Origin: UBA11891 sp003533785 | GTDB lineage: Bacteria > Bacteroidota > Bacteroidia > Flavobacteriales > Flavobacteriaceae | Direction of reading: 5' to 3' | Assembly: GCA_949511625.1 (NCBI GenBank) | Contig: CATFEX010000023.1 | Location: 40,677-104,676, forward strand | DNA length: 64,000 nucleotides | Shown: in pieces, positions 26,668-36,750 of the stretch | How positions within the stretch are numbered: position 1 is the stretch's first letter | How the letters are laid out: every line of letters begins with the position of its first letter | The notes under the pieces: model-generated | The model's database searches: none | What the model was told of the DNA's origin: nothing | What the model saw: only the letters and a program-made list of their open reading frames with translations | Made by a program: the position numbers and the translations under genes

Positions 26668-29092
26668 CGGCCACATCTTTATCGAGTTGTAAAAACATTT
26701 TTCGAATGCGATCCTCAACCGATTCGGAGGACATTTTGCCTCGCAAGCGATCGGTAATCAAGGGAAAAGAAAAGGGGGTAGGTTGGTAGGTTTTGACCCA
26801 ACGAATATCTTGGCGTTGGATGCGTTCAAAGGCTTGCAGCAATCGTCCCTGTTCCATACCATGATCATAAGTTTCATCCAGTGCTTGTTGATAGAGCAGA
26901 TTTTCTGGCTCATAGTCCTTGAAAACTTCATAAAAAAGTTGTGAACTGGATTGCAGGTGTTTGCTTTTGATTGGTTGAGAAGGAGTTCCTTGAAACACCA
27001 AACCACCAATTACTGCAATGTCTCGAAATTTTCTTCGTGCCATTTCTGAAACATTGATTCCTTTTTTTAGATCACTAAGTAGATCTTGTTCTGTCAAAAG
27101 ATTGTTGTCCAATAAGCCTTCTATGTCTATGGGTGAATCAGAAACCAGTTCAAAACCATAGTCGTTGAAAGCCAAACTAAAACTAGTAGGGACCAATAAA
27201 CTCAATCGATAGGAAACAATACTAGCCATTGCCATGTGAATGGCGTAGCCTTCAAAGGGATAAAAGACAGCGTGATATCCCTCTTTTGAGGGAAAAGTTT
27301 CAATCAGGAGCTCGTTGGCTTTGGGGAGTAAGGATTGTTTTTTTTGTTGTGCAAGTACGGGTTCCAATGCATTTCGCTCCTCGCTCTCGTTGCTTTCTAA
27401 TTCATAAAAAGTATCGCGGAGTATAGCACTCAAGTGTGCACTGAAACTCATCCGCCCCCCCATCCAAGCTGGGATTTTTGCTTTTTTCACTTTTGATTTT
27501 TTAACCAGTACCTGATTGTTTTGGATTTTAATCAGCTCCAAATTTTTACCCGCAAATGTGAATACGTCGCCAGGATTTAATTTAGAGACAAACCACTCTT
27601 CAATAGTGCCGATAAACCCTCCTTTTCGGTATTTTACAATCAAATCGGCATCACTTACTATGGTGCCAATGGTCATGCGATGGCGCATGGCTATAGATCG
27701 ATTGGCTACCTTATAGCTTCCTGTCTGGTCTACAACGACCTTTTTATATTCATCATAATTCTCCAAGCTTTGACTGCCCTGTAGGATAAAATTCAAACAC
27801 CATTGCCATGTATCTTGTTCAAGCGTCTGGAAACAAAAGGTGTTTTGTATAATGGGATAAAGCATTTTGGGCTGAAAACCATCACCTACAGCTAAGGTCA
27901 TTAGGAACTGGATGAGAACGTCATAACTATTTAGATAGGGGATTCGATCTTCAATAATTTGGTGTTCGATGGCTGTTTGCAATGCCAAAGCTTCGATCAA
28001 TTCCATCGCATGGGTTGGAAGGAAGTAGATCACACTGGCTTGGCCCGGCTGGTGACCACTTCGTCCTGCTCGTTGAAGAAAACGACCAACCCCTTTAGGA
28101 CTGCCTACCTGTATGCAACTTTCAACGGGACTAAAGTCCACCCCCAAATCCAAACTGGAAGTACACACAACCAATTTTAGTCGATCATGGCGCAGGGCTT
28201 CTTCTACCCAAAGCCTGGTTTCTTTGTTCATACTCCCGTGGTGCATGGCCATTTTCCCGGCCCAAGTGGGCTGGGCTTCCAATAGCTGCTGAAACCAAAT
28301 TTCGCATTGGGCCCTAGTGTTAGTAAAGACTAAAGTAGATCGTGAACGACTGATCACTTTGATCACCTCCTCTAAAAGATGCAAGCCCAAATGACCTCGC
28401 CAGGGGAAGCGTTCCATATTCTTAGGGACGAGTGATTTTACTTGAATAGTCTTTTTACGATTGGAAACAATACGGACGCCATTCGGGGCTTCCGCACCTA
28501 ACAGAATTTCCTGGGCCAGCGCAAGATTGCCAATGGTGGCAGAAATACCCCAAATCTTTACGTTAGGGAGAAAAGATTTTAAATAGGCGAGTGCAAGTTC
28601 TACTTGTACCCCTCGCTTGGAACCCATTAACTCATGCCATTCATCTATAACAATGCATTTTAGCTGAGAAAAATATTTTTTGTGGTCTTTGCTTCCTAGA
28701 AGTAGATGCAAGCTTTCGGGCGTTGTAACCAATCCAAAATTGGGATTTTTTCGCTGTTTGCTTCGGGCGCTTGCGGGCGTGTCTCCTGTGCGAAGATCTA
28801 CTTTCCAGGCTATATTGAAATGGGTACTCATTTGTTCGGTGCTTTGCTGAATTTCCACCGCCAAAGCCTTTAGAGGCGTGATCCAAATAGCTTGCAATCC
28901 TTTTTTCGGGGGATCAATTAGGGCTTCCTGAACAATTCCTCCCCAGAGGGCATAGGTTTTTCCACTTCCCGTTGGAGCGTTAACAAAGCCACTTTTACCT
29001 TTTCTATAGGCTTCCCATGTCTTTTTTTGAAAAGGCAGTGGAGTCCAACCTTGAGCCTCAAACCAGTCTGATACAGTATTGACCTCAATCAT
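26651..29092 (-). CDS. Ligase-associated Lhr-like DEXH helicase
   Basis: An 813-residue superfamily 2 helicase of the ligase-associated DNA-damage type. Walker A is APTGSGKTYALWGG (about 39-52), the DEXH box is IDEWHELMGSKRG, motif III is WGISATIGN, and motif VI is RFLQRAGRSGHQPG. Lhr-type C-terminal domains follow. The start ATG overlaps the ligase stop by four bases (ATGA). It should act with the neighbouring ATP-dependent ligase and the beta-lactamase-fold exonuclease on damaged DNA. Confidence 0.92.
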   Translation of the reverse strand: MIEVNTVSDWFEAQGWTPLPFQKKTWEAYRKGKSGFVNAPTGSGKTYALWGGIVQEALIDPPKKGLQAIWITPLKALAVEIQQSTEQMSTHFNIAWKVDLRTGDTPASARSKQRKNPNFGLVTTPESLHLLLGSKDHKKYFSQLKCIVIDEWHELMGSKRGVQVELALAYLKSFLPNVKIWGISATIGNLALAQEILLGAEAPNGVRIVSNRKKTIQVKSLVPKNMERFPWRGHLGLHLLEEVIKVISRSRSTLVFTNTRAQCEIWFQQLLEAQPTWAGKMAMHHGSMNKETRLWVEEALRHDRLKLVVCTSSLDLGVDFSPVESCIQVGSPKGVGRFLQRAGRSGHQPGQASVIYFLPTHAMELIEALALQTAIEHQIIEDRIPYLNSYDVLIQFLMTLAVGDGFQPKMLYPIIQNTFCFQTLEQDTWQWCLNFILQGSQSLENYDEYKKVVVDQTGSYKVANRSIAMRHRMTIGTIVSDADLIVKYRKGGFIGTIEEWFVSKLNPGDVFTFAGKNLELIKIQNNQVLVKKSKVKKAKIPAWMGGRMSFSAHLSAILRDTFYELESNESEERNALEPVLAQQKKQSLLPKANELLIETFPSKEGYHAVFYPFEGYAIHMAMASIVSYRLSLLVPTSFSLAFNDYGFELVSDSPIDIEGLLDNNLLTEQDLLSDLKKGINVSEMARRKFRDIAVIGGLVFQGTPSQPIKSKHLQSSSQLFYEVFKDYEPENLLYQQALDETYDHGMEQGRLLQAFERIQRQDIRWVKTYQPTPFSFPLITDRLRGKMSSESVEDRIRKMFLQLDKDVADGTSN

Positions 29093-30675
29093 GATAAAAG
29101 TTTTTTAAGATCCCCTAAGCTATTGGCTGCCTCGATTTTTTTATCATGTCTCCAACGGAGGATTCGGGGGAAACGCACAGCAACACCACTTTTGTGCCGC
29201 GTTGAGGCTGCAATCCCTTCAAAAGCAATTTCAAAGACCAATTTGGGTGTCACTTCTCGAACCGGTCCAAACCGTGCTAGGGTATTTTGCTTGACATAGC
29301 GATCTACTTCACGAATTTCTTTATCGGTCAGACCCGAATAGGCCTTGGTAAAAGTGACAAGTTTTCCCTCATCCCAAAGGGCAAAAGTATAATCGGTATA
29401 GAGGTTCGTTCGGCGACCGTGTCCTCGCATGGCGAAGGTAAGCACGGCATCGATGGTTTTGGGGTCGGACTTCCATTTCCACCAGCTTCCTTTCTTCCGC
29501 CCTACGGCATAGGAGGAGTCCTTTTTTTTGAGCATCAAGCCTTCGGATCGTTTTTGCTCCGCTTTTTCCCTTTCTTGAGCAACAGCTTCCCAAGTAGCAA
29601 AGTGATGCACTTGAGACAATTCCCAAGGTAAGTCAAATTTTTTATGACTTTGATAAAGGAGGGCGAGTTGCTCTTGGCGAATGTGAAGCGGTGTAGTTCT
29701 ATAATCAATGCCTTCCCATTCCAACAAATCATAAATCATGAATCGGATAGGCACGTCTTGAAGCAATTTGGCACCCACCGTTTTTCTACCAATTCTTTTT
29801 TGAAGATCATTGAAATTACCAATGACTCCTTGGGGATAGGGTAAGATCTCACCATCGAGAACTGTTCCAGAGGGCAAATGATTTGCAAAAGGGGCCAATT
29901 CAGGAAACTTATCAGTAATTAATTCTTCTCCTCGGCTCCAGAGAAAATATTGCCCTTCACGGACAATCAATTGGCCTCGCATACCATCCCACTTATGCTC
30001 AACGCAGTAGGCTTCGGGGGAGTGTTTTTTGAAAAAATCATCCTCTACAGCGTAGGCGAGATAAAACGGATAGGGACGGCTAAGTTGGTCGGCTGCATGT
30101 GGAGTTATTAATAAATCCTCAAAAGTAGTTGTCTGTGGCGTCCAAGTGCCCATCAAGCGATGTGCCAAGGTATTTTCGTCCAGTTCTAAAGCTTGTCCCA
30201 ACGCTCGAGTCATTAATTTTTGGCTAATACCGATTCGAAAACCACCCGTTATAATTTTATTGAAGACAAAGCGCTCCGTACTTGTTAGTTGTTGCCACTG
30301 GGATTGGATATAATTTTTCTTTTCCTGTTCTTCTTTTGGTTTGAGTGCAATAATATCGGTGATGGTTTCTGCCAAGGACTGCTCAGCTCCCTTTTGGCTA
30401 TCAGAAAGCAACAGAGCGATGGTTTCTGCCAAATCCCCCACAATATGATAGGCTTCTTCAAACAGCCAAGGGGATAGACCGGCTAGTTCGGCTGCCCATT
30501 CACGGAGTAGGGAGGTGCTTACTGGGCGGGAGGGACGACGGTGTGAAAGAAGGGCCACTGCCCACAGGGCATCGTTCTGCGGAGCTGTACGGAAATATGT
30601 GGCCAATAAGGCTACCTTTTCATTAGTTTTGTTGGTGCTGTCTAAGGCCTCAATAAGTTGAGCAAAGGCGTTCAT
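29089..30675 (-). CDS. ATP-dependent DNA ligase (damage-response type)
   Basis: A 528-residue ATP-dependent DNA ligase, distinct from the essential NAD-dependent LigA. The adenylation motif with nucleophilic Lys is EHKWDGMRGQL, followed by GTVLDGEILPY, SEGLMLKKKDSSYAVGRKKG (motif IV region) and WWKWKSDP (motif V). The N-terminal helical DNA-binding domain (residues 1-180) and the C-terminal OB fold are both present. It is the second gene of the repair operon and overlaps its neighbours by four bases on each side. Confidence 0.93.
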   Translation of the reverse strand: MNAFAQLIEALDSTNKTNEKVALLATYFRTAPQNDALWAVALLSHRRPSRPVSTSLLREWAAELAGLSPWLFEEAYHIVGDLAETIALLLSDSQKGAEQSLAETITDIIALKPKEEQEKKNYIQSQWQQLTSTERFVFNKIITGGFRIGISQKLMTRALGQALELDENTLAHRLMGTWTPQTTTFEDLLITPHAADQLSRPYPFYLAYAVEDDFFKKHSPEAYCVEHKWDGMRGQLIVREGQYFLWSRGEELITDKFPELAPFANHLPSGTVLDGEILPYPQGVIGNFNDLQKRIGRKTVGAKLLQDVPIRFMIYDLLEWEGIDYRTTPLHIRQEQLALLYQSHKKFDLPWELSQVHHFATWEAVAQEREKAEQKRSEGLMLKKKDSSYAVGRKKGSWWKWKSDPKTIDAVLTFAMRGHGRRTNLYTDYTFALWDEGKLVTFTKAYSGLTDKEIREVDRYVKQNTLARFGPVREVTPKLVFEIAFEGIAASTRHKSGVAVRFPRILRWRHDKKIEAANSLGDLKKLLS

Positions 30676-31673
30676 TCCGCAACGGCGGTTTCAGGTGTCT
30701 CCGCTTCGTATTGTGTTTTTTCGGTTCGGGCATTCCAGCCTTTTTCACGAAGGTATTGAGCAAAAATGTCAGTATAGCCGTGTGTAGTGATTACGTTTTC
30801 ACAGCCTGTAGCTTCAACGGCGTGTAGCAAACCTTTCCAATCTGCATGATCAGAAAGTACAAAAGCTTTGTCCACTGCACGTCGGCGGCGAGCACCACGA
30901 AATGCCATCCATCCCGAGGCATACCCTGTGCTAATTTCCCCTAATTTTTTAGCCCATGCACTTCCCATTACCGCAGGGGGCGCCAAAACTAGATTCCCGG
31001 CAATTTGTTTTTTATTGGTCTCACGAGTAATCAATTGGGTTTCTGGAAAATCAATTTGAGATCGCAGGACTTCAGTCATTTTTTCAGGAGCCCCATGCGT
31101 AAATATTTTACCGATTTTCGGATCTAAGTGTTTGAGAAGTCGCTGCGCTTTACCCAGTGAATAGCCCATAAGCAAGCTGGTGATCCCAGCAGCTTTATTA
31201 GCGGCCCACCATTGATTAATTTGGCGATGGACTTTCACCGGATCTTGCCAGTTAAAGACAGGAAGCCCAAAGGTGCACTCGGTAATAAATGTATGGCAGA
31301 TAACAGCTTCAAAAGGGGTCGAAATCCCGTCATTTTCCAATTTGTAATCTCCCGTAAAAACCCAAACTTCTCCACGGTTTTCAACGCGAATTTGGGAGGA
31401 CCCAGGCACATGACCGGCTGGATGAAAAGAAAACTGAACCCCATTGATGCTGAAACGTTCTCCATAGGACTTTCCTGCTACAGTAATATTTCCCAAACGA
31501 TGTTGAATAATTGGAACGTTGTCGTGGTGTGTAATATATTGTTGATTTCCCCAGCGGGCATGGTCTGAATGCCCATGCGTAATCAAGGCCTTGGGTACCT
31601 TTTTCCAAGGATCCAAATAGACATCGGCCGCGGCACAATAGATGCCACGGGAAGTAAATTCCAGCAGCGGCAT
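30672..31673 (-). CDS. Ligase-associated beta-lactamase-fold exonuclease
   Basis: A 333-residue metallo-beta-lactamase/beta-CASP-like nuclease, known as the ligase-associated DNA damage response exonuclease and related to Artemis/SNM1. The zinc motif is ITHGHSDHARWG near residue 32; later ligand regions are FHPAGHVPGSSQI, FTGDYKLE and LSDHADWKGLL. It is the first gene of the leftward repair operon and divergent from dnaE, with 118 bases between the starts, where the promoters for both must lie. No clear consensus promoter stands out there. Confidence 0.9.
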   Translation of the reverse strand: MPLLEFTSRGIYCAAADVYLDPWKKVPKALITHGHSDHARWGNQQYITHHDNVPIIQHRLGNITVAGKSYGERFSINGVQFSFHPAGHVPGSSQIRVENRGEVWVFTGDYKLENDGISTPFEAVICHTFITECTFGLPVFNWQDPVKVHRQINQWWAANKAAGITSLLMGYSLGKAQRLLKHLDPKIGKIFTHGAPEKMTEVLRSQIDFPETQLITRETNKKQIAGNLVLAPPAVMGSAWAKKLGEISTGYASGWMAFRGARRRRAVDKAFVLSDHADWKGLLHAVEATGCENVITTHGYTDIFAQYLREKGWNARTEKTQYEAETPETAVAE

Positions 31674-31791
31674 TTTTCTTTTTCTTTTTGGGAAAGGTAC
31701 AAAAACAAGCGTTTATATTTTTTCTAAAATCGTTGATAAGTCCTTCCCAAGGCCTACTTAGATGCCATTAGGATTATATACTTTTAGAATT

Positions 31792-34700
31792 ATGTATTTA
31801 ATTTTTGATACAGAGACGACAGGATTGCCAAAACGTTGGGATGCACCCCTAACCGATGCAGACAATTGGCCCCGATGTATTCAGATTGCTTGGCAATTAC
31901 ACGACGCCTCTGGGACTTGTATCAATCATCAAGATTATCTTATTAAACCCGAAGGATTTACCATTCCTTTTGAATCGGAGCAAGTCCACGGCATATCAAC
32001 TGCTTTGGCGGAAGCGGAAGGAATACCCCTTGAAACGGTCTTGGAAAAGCTTGCTGTAGCACTAAAACAAGCGCAGTACGTGGTGGGGCACAATATTAAT
32101 TTTGACCGTAATATTATGGGAGCCGAATTCCTCCGGGTAGATGGGAATGATCCTTTGGTATCGTTTTCTTTGATCGATACCTGTACGGAAGAAACAGCAG
32201 CTTTATGTCAATTGCCTGGAGGTCGAGGAGGTAAGTTTAAATTGCCCACCCTCAGTGAGTTGTATTATCATCTTTTTGGAAGTCGTTTTGAAGAAGCCCA
32301 CAACGCAACAGCCGATGTAGAGGCTACTTCTCGTGTTTTTTTGGAGCTGCTTCGCCAAGTTCAAATTCACCCGTCTTCTCTCGAAGGAGAGTTCCCTGAA
32401 GAAGCATTGCGAATCACTTATCCGGAGGGTGTTCCCCTGTTGGGTTTGAATCACAAAAATTTAAAAGCTCTCTCTGAACAATACACTTCAAAACTACAGC
32501 CGAAAGGGGCCTCCAATGATCCCGTATCAAAAGAATCCCTTTCTGCTTTGTCCGATGCTTCGTTTGTGCATCTGCACAATCACTCTCAGTTCTCCGTGCT
32601 TCAAGCTACTTCTCGCGTGACTCAATTGGTTGAAGCTGCAGCTCAGTACAAAATGCCTGCACTTGCGCTCACCGATCATGCCAATCTGATGGGCGCCTTT
32701 CATTTTGTTAAAGCGGTAAAAAAACATAATTCAGAAGCCGCACCCGATGCCCAAATTAAGCCCATTGTGGGATGTGAATTTTATGTTTGTGAGAATCATA
32801 AGGACCGATCTCGTAGAGACGATGGGTATCAGGTAGTTTTTTTAGCCAAAAATAAAAAAGGGTATCAGAATTTGATTAAGATGACTTCTTTGGCCTATAC
32901 GGATGGATTCTATTATGTCCCTAGGATAGATAAACAAATCGTCTTGCAATTCAAGGACGATCTTATAGTGCTCACTGGTAACATGTATGGAGAAGTTCCC
33001 TCCAAAATATTGAATGTGGGAGACCCACAGGCAGAAGAAGCCTTGCTCTGGTGGCAACAGCAATTTGGGAATGATTTGTACATCGAACTCATGCGACATG
33101 GCCAAGAAGATGAAGACCGAGCAAATGCGGTTCTTATCCAATGGTCTCAAAAACACAGTATTCCACTCATTGCGACCAACAACACCTATTATGTTGAAAA
33201 AGAGGAAGCCAACGCCCACGATATTCTACTCTGTCTTAAAGAAGGAGAAAAACAAGCCACTCCGATAGGAAGAGGTCGAGGTTATCGTTATGGTTTTCCT
33301 AATCAAGAATATTATTTCAAGCCCCCCGAAGCCATGAAGGCGCTTTTTAAGGATGTCCCAGAGGCTATTCTTAATTTACAAGAACTGATCGATAAAATCG
33401 TTCCTTATGATTTGGCAAGGGAAGTATTGCTGCCAAAGTTTGATATCCCCAAAGCCTTTCAGGTAGAAAACCAACCCGATGGGAAAACGGGAGAAAATAA
33501 CTATTTGAGACACTTGGTTTATGAAGGGGCGAAGAAACGCTATGATCCGCTCACTCCTGAAATTCAGGAACGCTTGGATTTCGAGCTGGCTGTCATTGCC
33601 AATACAGGCTATCCAGGGTATTTTTTGATTGTACAGGATTTGATTGCTGCCGCGCGAAGTATGGGAGTTTCAGTTGGCCCTGGCCGTGGTTCGGCTGCGG
33701 GTTCTGTTGTTGCCTACAGTTTAGGGATTGTCAATATGGACCCCATCCAATACGACTTGCTATTTGAGCGATTCTTGAATCCTGACCGGGTGAGCATGCC
33801 CGATATCGATATTGATTTTGATGACGAAGGACGAGGTAAGGTGATGGATTATGTCATTGAAAAATACGGAGCCAACCAAGTGGCTCAGATCATAACCTAT
33901 GGCACCATGGCGGCTAAATCGTCTATCCGGGATACGGCAAGAGTACTAGACCTGTCGTTAAATGAAGCTGATCATATTGCAAAACTGTTACCCAATATGA
34001 AACTTTCCAAAATTTTTAGCTTGGAAGAAGAGGAATTGAGAAAGAGCCTTCGTTCAGAGGAATATACCCGGGTGAAAGAATTCAAAGCCATTGCCGAAGA
34101 ATCGAGCTTGCAGGGGGAGACGATACAGCAGGCTAAAGTCTTGGAGGGCTCGCTTCGCAATACCGGAATTCATGCCTGTGGGGTTATCATTACTCCTGAC
34201 GATATCACTCAATTTGTACCTGTTGCTACGGCAAAAGACTCGGAACTCTTTGTGACTCAGTTCGATAATTCTGTAGTTGAAAATGCTGGATTATTGAAAA
34301 TGGATTTTTTGGGACTCAAGACATTGACGCTAATCAAAGATACGGTCAAACTTGTCAAATACAAGCACAATATTGATTTAGACCCGGATGCTTTTCTATT
34401 GGATGATACCAAAACCTATGAATTGTTTCAACGAGGAGAGACGGTAGGAATCTTTCAATACGAATCCGCAGGTATGCAAAAGTATTTGAAAGACTTAAAG
34501 CCGACTCAGTTTGCTGATCTAATTGCTATGAATGCTCTTTACCGTCCGGGACCTTTGGAATACATTCCCAGTTTTGTGGCTCGAAAGAACGGTGAAGAAG
34601 AAATCACCTACGACCTTCCTGAGATGGAAGAATTTCTGAAAGAGACCTATGGGATTACTGTCTATCAAGAACAGGTGATGCGCTTGTCTCAGAAACTAGC

Positions 34701-36117
34701 TAATTTCTCGAAGGGCGATGCCGATATACTTCGCAAAGCAATGGGGAAAAAGATTTTTACTCTATTGAATAAGCTCAAGCCACAGTTCATCAATGGAGGT
34801 AAAGAAAACGGTCACCCGGAGGAAATGCTGGAAAAAATATGGAAAGACTGGGAGGCCTTTGCTTCGTATGCTTTCAATAAGTCCCATTCTACCTGTTACG
34901 CTTGGATTGGTTATCAAACAGCTTATTTGAAAGCGCATTATCCGGCAGAATATATGGCAGCTGTGTTATCGAATAATATGAGTGATATTAAGCAGGTTAC
35001 ATTTTTTATGGAAGAATGTCGTCGAATGGGACTTAAAGTTCTTGGTCCAGACGTGAACGAGTCTTTCCACAAGTTTACGGTTAATGATAACCAAGCCATT
35101 CGATTTGGTATGGGCGCCATAAAAGGCGTTGGGAAAGGCGCTGTAGAAACCATCATTGAGAACCGAAAAGAAGCGCCGTATACTTCTTTATTCGATCTCA
35201 CCAAACGAATCGATCTTCGTGCAGCAAACAAAAAGGCTATGGAGAACTTGGCCTTGGCTGGGGGCTTTGACTCTTTTGATAAGGTGCATCGATCCCAGTA
35301 TTTCAATCCGGATGGGGATGGTATTTTATTTCTCGAAAAAGCCATACGATTTGGCGCCAAATACCAAGAAAATGAAAACTCCTCACAAACCAATCTTTTT
35401 GGTGCAACCAATGATAGCACCTATCAAGTTCTAAAAGTTCCCTTCTGTGAACCTTGGGGAAATTTAGAACGCTTAAAGCGAGAAAAAGAAGTTGTAGGGA
35501 TTTATATATCAGGACACCCTCTGGATGATTTCAAAAGAGAAGTAGATTTGTTTACCAATGCAGGCTTACACGTTCTATCAGATCTTTATCCCATAGTAGG
35601 TCGAGAGATGCACGTAGCAGGTATCGTTAATGCCGTCGAGCATTTGGAAACAAAAAATGGTAAGGGGTGGGCCAAGTTTCAGCTGGAGGATTTCAACGAT
35701 CAGTTTGAGTTTCGCATTTTTGGAGAGGATTATTTAAAGTTTCGCCATTTTATAGGAATTAATCAGTTTGTCCGCTGTAAATTGATTATTAAACCCGGTT
35801 GGGCCAACAAAGAAACAGGGAAGGTTGGTGAACCCAGGATTCAATTCCTACAATTTGAGCAACTGCAGAGTACCCTGGCTAACCATGCTAAAAGACTCAC
35901 CATAAAAATCCCTGCTGAAACAATAAACTCCTCTACAATAGATTCATTAGAACAAGTATTGAAGCCCTTCAAAGGAGACAAAACACTGCTATTGGATTTG
36001 ATTCATAAAGAGCCAGAGATTAAATTAACGACGACTAGTCGAAAGCTAAAACTCGACATCACCAGTGATCTGTTGGATATGTTGGAAGAAAACCAATGGC
36101 GTTATCGAGTTAACTAG
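31792..36117 (+). CDS. dnaE: DNA polymerase III alpha subunit with fused exonuclease
   Basis: The replicative polymerase, 1441 residues from the ATG at 31792 (an ATG at 31762 adds ten residues before the conserved start). Residues 1-180 form a DnaQ-like DEDDh exonuclease: FDTETTGL, HNINFDRNIM and HNATADVEAT. The PHP domain follows (HLHNHSQFSV and LTDHANLMG) and looks metal-competent. The polymerase catalytic motif is MPDIDIDFDDEGRG, preceded by GPGRGSAAGSVVAY. The C-terminal end carries an OB fold. The fused proofreading domain is usual in this phylum. It is followed by trxA after 90 bases. Confidence 0.95.
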   Translation: MYLIFDTETTGLPKRWDAPLTDADNWPRCIQIAWQLHDASGTCINHQDYLIKPEGFTIPFESEQVHGISTALAEAEGIPLETVLEKLAVALKQAQYVVGHNINFDRNIMGAEFLRVDGNDPLVSFSLIDTCTEETAALCQLPGGRGGKFKLPTLSELYYHLFGSRFEEAHNATADVEATSRVFLELLRQVQIHPSSLEGEFPEEALRITYPEGVPLLGLNHKNLKALSEQYTSKLQPKGASNDPVSKESLSALSDASFVHLHNHSQFSVLQATSRVTQLVEAAAQYKMPALALTDHANLMGAFHFVKAVKKHNSEAAPDAQIKPIVGCEFYVCENHKDRSRRDDGYQVVFLAKNKKGYQNLIKMTSLAYTDGFYYVPRIDKQIVLQFKDDLIVLTGNMYGEVPSKILNVGDPQAEEALLWWQQQFGNDLYIELMRHGQEDEDRANAVLIQWSQKHSIPLIATNNTYYVEKEEANAHDILLCLKEGEKQATPIGRGRGYRYGFPNQEYYFKPPEAMKALFKDVPEAILNLQELIDKIVPYDLAREVLLPKFDIPKAFQVENQPDGKTGENNYLRHLVYEGAKKRYDPLTPEIQERLDFELAVIANTGYPGYFLIVQDLIAAARSMGVSVGPGRGSAAGSVVAYSLGIVNMDPIQYDLLFERFLNPDRVSMPDIDIDFDDEGRGKVMDYVIEKYGANQVAQIITYGTMAAKSSIRDTARVLDLSLNEADHIAKLLPNMKLSKIFSLEEEELRKSLRSEEYTRVKEFKAIAEESSLQGETIQQAKVLEGSLRNTGIHACGVIITPDDITQFVPVATAKDSELFVTQFDNSVVENAGLLKMDFLGLKTLTLIKDTVKLVKYKHNIDLDPDAFLLDDTKTYELFQRGETVGIFQYESAGMQKYLKDLKPTQFADLIAMNALYRPGPLEYIPSFVARKNGEEEITYDLPEMEEFLKETYGITVYQEQVMRLSQKLANFSKGDADILRKAMGKKIFTLLNKLKPQFINGGKENGHPEEMLEKIWKDWEAFASYAFNKSHSTCYAWIGYQTAYLKAHYPAEYMAAVLSNNMSDIKQVTFFMEECRRMGLKVLGPDVNESFHKFTVNDNQAIRFGMGAIKGVGKGAVETIIENRKEAPYTSLFDLTKRIDLRAANKKAMENLALAGGFDSFDKVHRSQYFNPDGDGILFLEKAIRFGAKYQENENSSQTNLFGATNDSTYQVLKVPFCEPWGNLERLKREKEVVGIYISGHPLDDFKREVDLFTNAGLHVLSDLYPIVGREMHVAGIVNAVEHLETKNGKGWAKFQLEDFNDQFEFRIFGEDYLKFRHFIGINQFVRCKLIIKPGWANKETGKVGEPRIQFLQFEQLQSTLANHAKRLTIKIPAETINSSTIDSLEQVLKPFKGDKTLLLDLIHKEPEIKLTTTSRKLKLDITSDLLDMLEENQWRYRVN

Positions 36118-36182
36118 ATACGGTTTATAGAAATATCATATAAATTGATGCCGAACGATAAATGAAGCTGGAATGAAAAATG

Positions 36183-36190
36183 TAAATTTG
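36183..36190 (+). promoter_or_regulatory. -7 promoter element for trxA
   Basis: TAAATTTG matches the TANNTTTG consensus 17 bases before the trxA ATG. A -33 TTTG at 19-21 bases is not evident, so this is a one-box prediction. Confidence 0.4.
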
Positions 36191-36207
36191 TAAAAAAATT
36201 AAACAGT

Positions 36208-36525
36208 ATGGCACTAGAGATAACAGACGCTACATTTGACGAAGTAGTATTGCAATCCAACAAACCTGTTATGGTTGATTTTTGGGCAGCTTGGTGCGGC
36301 CCTTGCCGAATGGTAGGCCCAATCATCGATGAATTAAGTTCCGAATACCAAGAAAAAGCAGTAGTTGGTAAAGTTGATGTGGATGCCAATCAAGAATTTG
36401 CAGCCAAATACGGGGTGCGTAATATCCCTACTGTTTTAGTATTCAAAAACGGGGAATTGGTTGGTCGTCAGGTGGGAGTAGCACCCAAGCAAGCGTATGC
36501 TGACGCCCTAGACGCTGCAATGTAA
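36208..36525 (+). CDS. trxA: Thioredoxin
   Basis: This general disulfide reductase is 105 residues, standard length. The active site WCGPC is at 29-33 in VDFWAAWCGPCRMVGP, and the cis-proline loop is RNIPTVLVFKNGE. There is no signal peptide, so it is cytoplasmic. It lies between dnaE and tRNA-Asp and has its own -7-like element. Confidence 0.96.
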   Translation: MALEITDATFDEVVLQSNKPVMVDFWAAWCGPCRMVGPIIDELSSEYQEKAVVGKVDVDANQEFAAKYGVRNIPTVLVFKNGELVGRQVGVAPKQAYADALDAAM

Positions 36526-36551
36526 TTTCTATTTTCTTTCCCTTCCAATAG

Positions 36552-36582
36552 TTTGGGATTTCAAATTAGGGGCGTATATTTG
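36552..36582 (+). promoter_or_regulatory. Promoter of tRNA-Asp
   Basis: TTTG (36552-36555), a 19-base spacer and TATATTTG (36575-36582) form a full Bacteroidota housekeeping promoter. Transcription should begin a few bases before the tRNA at 36596. Confidence 0.8.
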
Positions 36583-36595
36583 CCATCGCTAATTG

Positions 36596-36669
36596 GGTCT
36601 GGTAGTTCAGTTGGTTAGAATACATGCCTGTCACGCATGGGGTCGCGGGTTCGAGTCCCGTCCAGACCG
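36596..36669 (+). tRNA. tRNA-Asp (GTC)
   Basis: The 74-base cloverleaf has acceptor strands GGTCTGG / CCAGACC, anticodon stem CATGC / GCATG, anticodon GTC at 36630-36632, and the T-arm GGGTTCGAGTCCC. CCA is not encoded. A consensus promoter precedes it and a terminator-like hairpin follows. Confidence 0.97.
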
Positions 36670-36720
36670 CTCCAACGATGTTGTGTGTTGTGATACTGAA
36701 ATAGTAGCGCAACTAATGAG

Positions 36721-36750
36721 AAGCTTTCCAGTAAAATGGAGGGCTTTTTT
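36721..36750 (+). terminator. Intrinsic terminator after tRNA-Asp
   Basis: The stem AAGCTTTCCA / TGGAGGGCTT, with two G-U pairs and loop GTAAAA, is followed by a run of T. It lies between tRNA-Asp and the convergent GntP-family gene. The opposite strand lacks a U-tract. Confidence 0.65.

Noticed and set aside
34938..35420. 160-codon open frame on the minus strand inside dnaE
   Set aside because: It lies wholly within conserved polymerase sequence, shows no family motif and has no upstream signals; it is a by-product of the plus-strand codon pattern.
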